Program-made: the position numbers and the translations under genes | Part shown: in pieces, positions 7,715 through 15,310 of the stretch | Layout of the letters: the number at the start of each line of letters is the position of its first letter | Position numbering within the stretch: the first letter of the stretch is position 1 | The notes under the pieces: model-generated | Seen by the model: only the letters and a program-made list of their open reading frames with translations | Database searches by the model: none | What the model was told of the DNA's origin: nothing | Assembly (NCBI GenBank): GCA_040755155.1 | Contig: JBFMBP010000091.1 | Coordinates: 1-45,332, forward strand | From: Candidatus Omnitrophota bacterium | GTDB lineage: Bacteria; Hinthialibacterota; Hinthialibacteria; Hinthialibacterales; Hinthialibacteraceae | DNA length: 45,332 nucleotides | Reading direction: 5' to 3'

Positions 7715-8749
7715 TCAGTTCTCGTAACGGCCGAATTCGTAAGCCGATTCGAGCATTGTCCGGATATTCTCCTCAGGGATGCTATAAGGCATTAAACCGG
7801 TTCCAAAGAGGAATTTTCCTCCCGCCATTCCGGCGTCCATCATCCTCTTTACTTCATCCCTAATCTCATCCTTCGTCCAATCGATGAGTTTAATATCGTT
7901 AATGACTCCGCAGGCGAGTCCCCTTCCGGCGATGATCTCTTTGCTCTTTCGAATATCGTCGAGCGGACTCAGGTAGTAGGCCTCGATACCCGTCCGTTCG
8001 AGCACAATGTCAATCACCGGACTGAATCGCGACATACCGCAATAATAGACTAAACCATGCGTTCCGGCCGCCGCAATATCCTTTTCGATCCAGGGAAGCG
8101 ATTGTTCCATAAAGTATTTCATCGGGACAATGTCGGTAGAACCGAAGGGATTGGAATAAATAAGAACATCGGCCCCGGCCTTTCGATAAGCGAGTATTTC
8201 CTTCGCGAAAAACTCGTGGCACTTGGCTAAAAGCTCGTTGCGTTCGGGGGCTGGACCCAAAAAGAGCAGTTCCATCCATTTATCCATTCCCATCAGGAGC
8301 GCAGGCAGCGTCATGGTGGCGGTAATGTATGCGCAGATCGGATATTGGCCGCCCGCTTTGTCCCGCAGGATGCGCAGGCATTTCAATCCTTCCTCGAAGG
8401 CGGGATGCGTTGAAACGTCTTCGGGAATCTTCAGCCGTCGAATGTCGTCCCAAGACTTGATGACGAAATCTTCGACGATGGGCGGACCGTCCTTCGCGAA
8501 AACGATTTTTTGACAACCCAGCAATTCCGCTTCTTTTCCCACGTAGAACAGACTCCACAGGTTGTCATGCCCATACTTTTCGCGCATTTTAAGTTGCGCT
8601 TCGGCGACGTATTCGCCATGCGAATAGTACTCTTGGAGGGAGATGCCGAGTTCCTTCGCGCCCTGATCAAGCAGGTTGCAAAATACAGGTATGCGATCGG
8701 AAACGGATCCGTTTATCGCCGCTGCGAGTCTATCCATACCCGTAATCAT
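7715..8749 (-). CDS. Uroporphyrinogen-decarboxylase-like corrinoid methyltransferase homologue
   Basis: A 344-residue protein of the UroD/MtaA/CmuA superfamily (TIM barrel), whose best known members move methyl groups to or from a corrinoid protein using a bound zinc. Family landmarks are the start MITGMDRLAAAINGSVSDRIPV, the LPALLMGMDKWMELLF segment and the C-terminal GTGLMPYSIPEENI segment. The start at 8749 overlaps the stop of the corrinoid gene by 4 bp (ATGA), so translation is coupled; a much longer upstream open frame is a shadow. The usual HxCG zinc motif reads YYCG here, and the GCG of MtaA-type proteins reads GTG, so two of the three zinc ligands known from MtaA look absent (compared from memory). 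It may be a degenerate enzyme, a different methyltransferase or a sensory partner. Confidence 0.85.
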   Translation of the reverse strand: MITGMDRLAAAINGSVSDRIPVFCNLLDQGAKELGISLQEYYSHGEYVAEAQLKMREKYGHDNLWSLFYVGKEAELLGCQKIVFAKDGPPIVEDFVIKSWDDIRRLKIPEDVSTHPAFEEGLKCLRILRDKAGGQYPICAYITATMTLPALLMGMDKWMELLFLGPAPERNELLAKCHEFFAKEILAYRKAGADVLIYSNPFGSTDIVPMKYFMEQSLPWIEKDIAAAGTHGLVYYCGMSRFSPVIDIVLERTGIEAYYLSPLDDIRKSKEIIAGRGLACGVINDIKLIDWTKDEIRDEVKRMMDAGMAGGKFLFGTGLMPYSIPEENIRTMLESAYEFGRYEN

Positions 8750-9423
8750 TTCAGCGCCTCCTGGATCAGTTCGGCGATGACTTTCCCCGCCGCGATGCCA
8801 TCCTCCGCCCAGGCGTCGGCTTGCACGGCCTTGTAAAGTAGATGGTCGAATCGGAAGGGAGCGCCGCCGACGACGATCTTGATCTTGTCCTCCAGTTTTC
8901 GCTCCTTTAAGATTTGCCGTACTTTGAGACAGCCGTTCTCTCCCCTGGCGGTATGAACCAGCATGGATGAAATTCCGATAATCGGAGCGCGGTTCGCCGC
9001 CGCCTCGTCTACGAACCGTTCCGGCGCCACGTTTACGCCGAGATCGATGGATTCGATCATGCGGGCTTTGAGGCAGCCTACGACGATTCTTTTTCCCAGC
9101 GAGTGCAAGTCGCCCTGCGAGGTTCCGATAACGATGCGGCCGACGATAGCCGGCGATTCCTTGAATTGGGGAAGCATTTCTTCCGTCACTTCCGCCGCGA
9201 TTTGGGAGATCATAAAGTGCTGAGCCAGGCTTAACTCGCATTTCCCGCTAATGGCTCCGATCGTATGCTCGATAGCGGGTACGACAACCTGGAACACGAT
9301 CTCTTCCGGGGAGACGCCGCCGTCCACCGCATCGCGAACGATTTTGAGCGCCTTGTCTCGATCCGTGTCGAACACGGCTTCGTTGTACGCCGCGATCAGC
9401 TGTTCTAACTCCATGCCGATCAT
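8746..9423 (-). CDS. Corrinoid (B12-binding) protein of methyltransferase type
   Basis: A 225-residue protein like MtbC/MttC/MtaC. Residues ~1-90 form the helical cap domain. Residues ~93-225 form the Rossmann-like B12 domain with DxHxxG at 105-110 (DLHSLG), where the His is the lower axial cobalt ligand, followed by the nucleotide-loop glycines (VVGGAPF). It carries a methyl group on cobalt between two methyltransferases. GGGGAG precedes the start. It lies 87 bp after the PAS/GAF sensor and overlaps the UroD-like gene. No reductive activator (RamA-like) and no substrate-specific MtaB/MtgB-type partner is present in the window. Confidence 0.93.
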   Translation of the reverse strand: MIGMELEQLIAAYNEAVFDTDRDKALKIVRDAVDGGVSPEEIVFQVVVPAIEHTIGAISGKCELSLAQHFMISQIAAEVTEEMLPQFKESPAIVGRIVIGTSQGDLHSLGKRIVVGCLKARMIESIDLGVNVAPERFVDEAAANRAPIIGISSMLVHTARGENGCLKVRQILKERKLEDKIKIVVGGAPFRFDHLLYKAVQADAWAEDGIAAGKVIAELIQEALK

Positions 9424-9510
9424 TTTCGTTCTCCCCTATCCATTAGCGCGGATTGACTAAAGAATCCTTCGCACGCTCTTTTTTTAATTTTGCCGCCGCC
9501 GGACGGACGA

Positions 9511-12500
9511 TTATTCCGCTGCGCTGGCATAACGGACAGGCTCGCCCAACCGCGTCATCAATTCGTTGACTTCTCGCTTCAGGTCTTGAACTCGATCTTC
9601 CCGGTTCAACGTAACATCATGCCAACGTTGAAGCTCGTCGAGTTGCATCCGGATTCTCTCTTCCGCCCGTTTGCGTTCGACGATATCCCAGGAAAGGTCG
9701 CCCAGAGTCGATACGATTTCGATATCATTTTCATTATACAGGACAGATTTATTGCCCACGCCTATAATCGCCGTAATCGAATCGCCGCGGAAAATCGGTA
9801 CAACAAGCTCTCTCGTTACCGGAGCATGACCTTCCGGCATCCCTTTGCGATGCGGCAAGGCGGCGTAATCGTTGTGAATGACGGGACGGCGTTCATGGAC
9901 GCAATCCACCCATACTCCCGCTTGGGAAATATGGTAATGGCTGCCCTTTCCCGCCGCCGTACACATGTTTTTGAGCGTATTCGTCGACCAACTCTGCAAG
10001 GAGAGCGTTTGTTGATCGGATTCGAGAAAATGATAGAATCCGATCGAACTTTCCGTCAGCGCTTCCATTTCGTCCAAAGCCGCCGTCAGCAATTCGTCCA
10101 TCGCGTGAGATGGGGCGAACTCCAACAGCCGCAGACGCGCTTGCATGATATTCTGAGCACGCTTGGATTCGGTGATGTCGCGCAGGATGCTTCGGTAGGC
10201 GACAACCTCTCCCTTTTCGTCTTTCTGGGCGGTTAAAGAGCATTGAACAATGATTTTGTCGCCGTTCTTTTTCTTGAAGCCGATCTCGTATTCGGCGAAG
10301 CCCTGCGCATCGGCTATGGAAAGCACTCGCTGCCTGTCTAAGGGACTCTTATAGACATCCTTCGATAAATCCAGGCGCTGCACCTCCTCTTTCGAGCTGT
10401 AGCCGAACATGGAGACGCCCTTCTTGTTCACGTCGAGGATTTTTCCTTCGGGGGAAGTGATAAAGAGTCCGTCGAAGGAATCCTCGAAAAGCGAGCGATA
10501 TTTCTTTTCGCTTTCCATCAAGTTGCGATGCGACAACAGACTGGTTAAGCCGTCGGTTATCCGCCTGCCGATCTCCTGGAATAGAATTTCTTCATCCGGC
10601 GTCCAAATACGTTGGTATGAGCATTGGTGCAAGACGAACATATAAGGTTTGTCGATCTTGGGGTAAATCGCCATCGCGATCTGAGACTGGATATGAAACT
10701 GTTCGATTATCTCCGCCGGCAAAGAATGTTCATAGGGTGGGCCGAATTTTACGGGAACGTTTGAGGCTAGCAAGGTTCGGAATACGTTGGCGGCATCTGC
10801 GTTCATTGGAATATCCATCCCCAAGGCGAACAGACCGGGATATTCCTTCCGTGTGCGTTCCATCGGCGCCCGCCATGAAGCGGCTTCCGGATCGCAGGGA
10901 TAAACCAGACTCGCCCGATCGCAATCGAGAATGGATAGCGCCTCGTCGAGAACGTCGCTCATCATCCGTTCGAGGTCATTGACGCCCTGGATAGCTCTGT
11001 TGATTCGGTCCATGTTTTCAAAGAAATGAAGATAAGCCGAACGTTCTTGTTCCGCGCGTTTGCGGTCGGCGATGTCTCGCGCCAATCCTAGGTTGTAGCC
11101 CTGACCGTCGTATTCAAAATAGTTAACGCTCATTTCGACGGGGATAAGGCGGCTATCCTTCGTTTTGTGGCGAGTTTCGAAGGTTATCGAATGCCGAGTC
11201 TTGAGTTGTTTCCAATGGTCTCTCCAGCGTTCCATGGGATAATCGGGATCGATATCCGGTACGCTTAAGCCGAGCAGCTCATCGCGCTCGTATCCCAGGA
11301 CTTGGCAAGCATTTTCGTTTACATAGATAAAACGAGCGTCTTCCTTGACGAGAAAGGCCGCTTCGCACACATGGTCGAGAGCGAAGTTCAGCAACATGAG
11401 CCTTTCTTCCGCTTGTTTGCGTTCTGTAATGTCGATGATGGAAACCAGTACTTTGGACAGCGTTTGTTCGTGGCCCGGACAAACGGCGAAATATATCGTT
11501 ACTTGCTTTGGCTTGCCGCTTAATGTCCGAATAACGGCGTCGCTTGCCATCTCCTTTCGCCCGTTCCAAAGAGCAATCAGTTCGGATCGAAATGTCTTAT
11601 AGGATTCGGGCGTAAAAGTCCTAATCAGTCCCTTGAACAATTCCTCTTTGCAAGCCGCTTCATGCATCTCCAAGGCGGCCTGATTTACATTGGTAATCCG
11701 CACCAACTCGGCGCATTGCTTCGTTGCGTCGGGATGCTGTTCCAAATATGTTTCAAGATGGTCTACGCCCATATCTTTCAGACCGTCGAGCACTCCTTTG
11801 ACGGCGGAAAAATCTTCCTCCCAAATCGGAATGGGCGAATTCTCGAATAGGGCGCGAAACCTCTCTTCACTGATTCTGACCGCCTTCTCCGATTGCTGGC
11901 GCAAGATGGCCGCGCCGACGCCGTCCGCTACGGCCTGCAGCAAGTTTATGTCCTCCTCCCGCCAAGCGCGCACCGTCTCGCAGTCGTCGAAGCCGATGAG
12001 TCCCCAAAATTCGTTTCCGCAATAAATAGGGAGAATCAGAAGGGAGAGGATGTTTTGCGCTTCCAGAATTTCGCATTCCAAACCTTGCATATCGGCCACG
12101 ATGCGCGCAAAGGGCCGCCGCGTCTGCAAAACGGATAACAACGTCGGCGCGCCCTCCCGGTAGGGGAGATGCTGCAAGGAGGGATTGCCGATCTGCGGGG
12201 GAATGTTTTCGGCGACGGCTTCGTGGATTTGAGTCATGCAAAGCCCCGCGTCTGGATCGTCCTCGTTCCGGAAGATATAAGCGCGGCTGACGTTGACGGC
12301 CAGGCGCAGGATATTCAAAATACGCGGCAATTGCTCGTCCACCTCCTGGGATTTCACTAGGAGGCTCATGCTCTCCGCCGCCGCCCGCTCGTAATCGAGT
12401 CTCTCAAGCAGCGTATCTTGCGCCCGTTGAATTTCCGTGACGTCCTTACCATTAACCACGATTCCCGATATGACTCCGTATTCGTCTTTGTAAGGGGAAT

Positions 12501-13167
12501 AGGTCATTTCCATGAGCCGGCGTCCTAAAACCGGGTATTGAAACCAGGATCGATATTGAATCGTTTCGCCCTTTAGGCATCGGTCGAGTTTTTCTTTGAC
12601 GGTCTCCCTGAAAACCTTCTCTCCCAAAATCTCCGCGACGGTGCGCCCGACAATCTCCTCGCGTTTTTTTTGGTGAAATCTTAAATAGGAATCGTTGACT
12701 ACGCGGTAGGTATATTGCTTATCAACGAGGGAAATAATATCGTTGGTGGAAGATACGATGTTTTGATAAATCCTGAGATCTTCTTCCTTTCTTTTTCTAT
12801 TCGTAATATCGAAAGCGGCGCCGATGAGCCGGATGATTTTTTCCGATTCTCCACGTTGAGGAGAAAGTTGGATCGTCCACCATGTTTCTTTGCCGTCGAT
12901 AACGCGCTTCTCTTCATAACAATAGGGATGGCCGCTCTTGACGCAATGCTTATAATTCGCTCGCGCCGTCTCCGCCATTTCATCGGAAAAGGCAGGGATA
13001 TCTTCGGGCCGCTTTCCAATGATTTCTTGTTTCGATAAACTGAGCGCCTTCTCTAAAGCTGGATTGATTTCCTCGTAAATAAAATCGCCGTTGTCAACGA
13101 CGTTGACGAGGAATATAGGCGTTTCGATTTGTTCGAAAAGATCATCGAAGACTTCGTCTCTTCCCAT
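9511..13167 (-). CDS. Large PAS/GAF multi-domain sensor without kinase domain
   Basis: A 1218-residue soluble protein with approximate order PAS (5-125), PAS (132-250), GAF (266-435), PAS (436-595), PAS (596-717), GAF (718-890), PAS (890-1010) and a GAF-2 type domain (1012-1165) with the conserved block GVWVDCVHERRPVIHNDYAA. The tail (about 1170-1218) is a coiled segment containing RWHDVTLNREDRVQDLKREV, a tail I recognise from other PAS/GAF sensors. There is no HisKA, HATPase, GGDEF, EAL or DNA-binding domain, so it should pass its signal by protein contact, possibly to the hybrid kinase at the other end of the operon. Start at 13167 has GGGAGG at good spacing. It is the first gene of the operon. 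Confidence 0.9.
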   Translation of the reverse strand: MGRDEVFDDLFEQIETPIFLVNVVDNGDFIYEEINPALEKALSLSKQEIIGKRPEDIPAFSDEMAETARANYKHCVKSGHPYCYEEKRVIDGKETWWTIQLSPQRGESEKIIRLIGAAFDITNRKRKEEDLRIYQNIVSSTNDIISLVDKQYTYRVVNDSYLRFHQKKREEIVGRTVAEILGEKVFRETVKEKLDRCLKGETIQYRSWFQYPVLGRRLMEMTYSPYKDEYGVISGIVVNGKDVTEIQRAQDTLLERLDYERAAAESMSLLVKSQEVDEQLPRILNILRLAVNVSRAYIFRNEDDPDAGLCMTQIHEAVAENIPPQIGNPSLQHLPYREGAPTLLSVLQTRRPFARIVADMQGLECEILEAQNILSLLILPIYCGNEFWGLIGFDDCETVRAWREEDINLLQAVADGVGAAILRQQSEKAVRISEERFRALFENSPIPIWEEDFSAVKGVLDGLKDMGVDHLETYLEQHPDATKQCAELVRITNVNQAALEMHEAACKEELFKGLIRTFTPESYKTFRSELIALWNGRKEMASDAVIRTLSGKPKQVTIYFAVCPGHEQTLSKVLVSIIDITERKQAEERLMLLNFALDHVCEAAFLVKEDARFIYVNENACQVLGYERDELLGLSVPDIDPDYPMERWRDHWKQLKTRHSITFETRHKTKDSRLIPVEMSVNYFEYDGQGYNLGLARDIADRKRAEQERSAYLHFFENMDRINRAIQGVNDLERMMSDVLDEALSILDCDRASLVYPCDPEAASWRAPMERTRKEYPGLFALGMDIPMNADAANVFRTLLASNVPVKFGPPYEHSLPAEIIEQFHIQSQIAMAIYPKIDKPYMFVLHQCSYQRIWTPDEEILFQEIGRRITDGLTSLLSHRNLMESEKKYRSLFEDSFDGLFITSPEGKILDVNKKGVSMFGYSSKEEVQRLDLSKDVYKSPLDRQRVLSIADAQGFAEYEIGFKKKNGDKIIVQCSLTAQKDEKGEVVAYRSILRDITESKRAQNIMQARLRLLEFAPSHAMDELLTAALDEMEALTESSIGFYHFLESDQQTLSLQSWSTNTLKNMCTAAGKGSHYHISQAGVWVDCVHERRPVIHNDYAALPHRKGMPEGHAPVTRELVVPIFRGDSITAIIGVGNKSVLYNENDIEIVSTLGDLSWDIVERKRAEERIRMQLDELQRWHDVTLNREDRVQDLKREVNELMTRLGEPVRYASAAE

Positions 13168-13821
13168 GAATCGCCTCCCGCTGAAGCGTCTACAATCCTA
13201 CAATAATCAAAACATATTTTTAAAAATTGGATCGAATGAAAGAAGGCATATTACTATTAAGCAAATCAATCTCCTATCCTTAGAGTATACATTTTAAGAA
13301 ATTCCGTGGATTTTTGTTCGTTCGGCAAGGAGTCCATGATTAAAAACGGCGGCGGCTTTTGGATTCGATGGGCATCCAATACTAAGGATATCCAGCCCTA
13401 TTCGAAAATCTTCCTACACTCTCTATTATATTCCAATTTCTCTGATCTGCATAACGAGTACAATTCCAATATTCATTGAAGACGGATGCGCTTAGCGATT
13501 CTCTCTTAAAAGAAAACGGAGGAAATATGCGCAAGACAATAAGAATGAATATGGATGATCGTCAATGGGGCGAGTAATAATGACGAACGGCTAAATTCAA
13601 AGCCTTCGGCGCTTTGTCGAAACCTATTGCGAACCGCGATGGATGATTCTCGATAGCAAGGATTTTTCGCAGTGGGAAAAGGAAAAAAAGAAGATAGTTG
13701 GAAAATGGTTTAAGGAATAATTAACAGTATTAAGAAGTCATGCAAGCGTTGGTTGACTTCCCTTTGATATTGCTAGAAGAATAGCGGCGCATTTGAAAAA
13801 AAGCCTCTTCCGTCAATGTCG
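13168..13821. other. Long intergenic region
   Basis: About 650 AT-rich bases between the start of the PAS/GAF sensor gene and the end of the lipoprotein gene, both on the minus strand. It should hold the promoter of the sensor operon; I see TATACT near 13280 on the minus strand but no matching -35. It also contains the broken small gene at 13527-13720. Nothing else is recognisable. Confidence 0.5.
13527..13720 (+). pseudogene. Possible decayed small gene
   Basis: A strong ribosome binding site (ACGGAGGAA) precedes ATG at 13527, which opens a 16-codon frame (MRKTIRMNMDDRQWGE) and then stops. In another frame, 13595-13720 encodes 41 codons of protein-like sequence (RRFVETYCEPRWMILDSKDF, ending KKIVGKWFKE). 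This pattern fits the two ends of a small gene joined by a frameshift and deletion. I recognise no family. Confidence 0.3.
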
Positions 13822-14319
13822 CTATGGGGCCGTCGCCGAATGGACGACCGGGATGGGTCCCATGCGGTCCAGTTTATCCAATTCCTTGTAAAAATCGGGA
13901 AACATGTCGGCGGCGATCAGGTCGTCGCCGCTGCGGACGCCGTCCGGACCTAAGCTGCGCAAATCCATCTTGCCTTTGGCGTCAAGAGAGTAGGCCAGTT
14001 TTCTGCCCCAAGGGTCGAGGAAGAGTTTATCGGATTCCGCGTAAGGTCCATCCCATCCTCCCGTGGCTTCCAGTACGTTAGGTTTGGCGGCCAACGCTTC
14101 CAGATTGTTGGAGGATGAGGGAAACGCTCCAACGTGCAAGCGGTAGACTTGCAGCACCAAAACGAGATAGAGCATCTGTTCTTTGAACGTGCACGAGCGG
14201 TCGCTGATCGTCACCCGATGTTTTTCCGCGGCGTCCGCGCCGGGTTTTTCTTCTTTGGCGCAGGAAAAAGATAGGAGGAGGATCGATCCGATAAGAAGAG
14301 CAAAGGCGATTTGCTTCAT
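13822..14319 (-). CDS. Predicted lipoprotein with GspG-like C-terminal domain
   Basis: About 165 residues. The N-terminus is a hydrophobic signal ending in Cys (LLLSFSC), a loose lipobox, so the protein is probably exported and perhaps lipid-anchored. The C-terminal two thirds resemble the type II secretion major pseudopilin GspG: a sequence-start helix (QMLYLVLVLQVYRLHVGAFP), a GGWDGPYA segment and the Ca-binding-like DPWGRKLAYSLDAKGKMDLR...SLGPDG motif. The type IV prepilin N-terminal methylation helix is missing. The start at 14319 is preferred because AAGGA lies 6 nt before it; an ATG two codons earlier overlaps the stop of the upstream gene. It is probably co-transcribed with that gene. 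Confidence 0.75.
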   Translation of the reverse strand: MKQIAFALLIGSILLLSFSCAKEEKPGADAAEKHRVTISDRSCTFKEQMLYLVLVLQVYRLHVGAFPSSSNNLEALAAKPNVLEATGGWDGPYAESDKLFLDPWGRKLAYSLDAKGKMDLRSLGPDGVRSGDDLIAADMFPDFYKELDKLDRMGPIPVVHSATAP

Positions 14320-14321
14320 CG

Positions 14322-15032
14322 TCATTCCTTGGATTTTCCATTGGCTAGAGCGCCGCCGGGCGCGAAAGAGTCGAATTTCGCTTCTCGAACGATATCCTCC
14401 AATTCCTTATGGGCTTCCTCGTTCATGCCATTGCGCAACAGGGAAAGGGCGCGGGACGATACCATTCGTTCGAATATCAAATGCCGCTGCTGGAGCGAAG
14501 AAAATTCCGCTAACACTTTGGGCCTTAGCATGGCCATCAGTTCCAGGAAGCGTCCGTATTCCTCTCCGTAGGCCATCTCGATCTCCTGCCGGATGCTGGA
14601 GGCCAACGCTGGGCTGATTCCCGAGGTGGAAACGGATATGGATAGCGGCCCCCGGTCTACCGCTGTGGGAGTGATGAACGTTCCCTCGTCTGGAGCATCC
14701 ACGACATTGCACAATATCCCTTTTTCCCGGCATAGGATTGCGATTTTCTCGTTCACCTCGCGTTGGTCCGTGGCCGCAATGGCGATGAATACGCCGTCGA
14801 GGTCTTTCGGTTGAAACTCGCGCTGCTTCCAGACGAATTCTTTCTGGAAGGCCATATACTCCAAGACGGGATCCAACTTGGGACTGACGAGGGTGACGTC
14901 CGCCTTGTTTTCGATTAGAGAGGCGGCTTTTCTTCGAGCCACATCTCCCCCGCCAATGACGACGCACGGTTTACTTGTGATATTCAGGCAGATTTGAAAA
15001 TATCGTTGATAGACAGGTTCTTCCACTTTCAT
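14322..15032 (-). CDS. Siroheme synthase N-domain protein (precorrin-2 dehydrogenase / ferrochelatase)
   Basis: A 236-residue protein of the Met8p/CysG N-terminal family. It oxidises precorrin-2 to sirohydrochlorin with NAD and may insert iron to make siroheme. The Rossmann motif VVIGGGDVARRKAASL is near residue 20. The NVVDAPDEGTFITP block carries the Asp that acts in both reactions in Met8p. The SVSTSGISPALA segment follows, and the C-terminal helical dimerisation region continues to the end. There is no methyltransferase (CysG C-terminal) half. I start at ATG 15032, with AGGAGG 12-17 nt upstream, rather than at an ATG 30 bp earlier that lacks one. No other siroheme or B12 genes are adjacent; the next gene downstream encodes a lipoprotein. 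Confidence 0.9.
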   Translation of the reverse strand: MKVEEPVYQRYFQICLNITSKPCVVIGGGDVARRKAASLIENKADVTLVSPKLDPVLEYMAFQKEFVWKQREFQPKDLDGVFIAIAATDQREVNEKIAILCREKGILCNVVDAPDEGTFITPTAVDRGPLSISVSTSGISPALASSIRQEIEMAYGEEYGRFLELMAMLRPKVLAEFSSLQQRHLIFERMVSSRALSLLRNGMNEEAHKELEDIVREAKFDSFAPGGALANGKSKE

Positions 15033-15310
15033 AAATACACTTCCCCTCCTACACAAACGCAAATAATTCGAATCCCTGAACGCCGTTCGAAACCATACGG
15101 CGCTATCGTTACGATAATACAGACCCGCATGAGATGAAAGCGCGCATTCCCGATTTTATTTCGCTTTGGCGTCATCGATCTAAAAATAGTACATATATTA
15201 TATTACCCTAAATGAAATTTTAGAATAAGGATAATCATTCCTGTTTTTTTCCATTTTAAAAGGAATTCGCCGAGATGCCAATGATAAGAACGAATTCCGC
15301 CGTTATAGTC

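Noticed and set aside
8750-9241. N-terminal extension of the UroD-like gene by 164 codons
   Set aside because: It overlaps the corrinoid gene in another frame; the ATGA-coupled start at 8749 gives the normal family length.
15195-15226. TATAAT on the minus strand ahead of the siroheme gene
   Set aside because: The expected -35 position matches the consensus at only about half its bases in a very AT-rich stretch; too weak to annotate.
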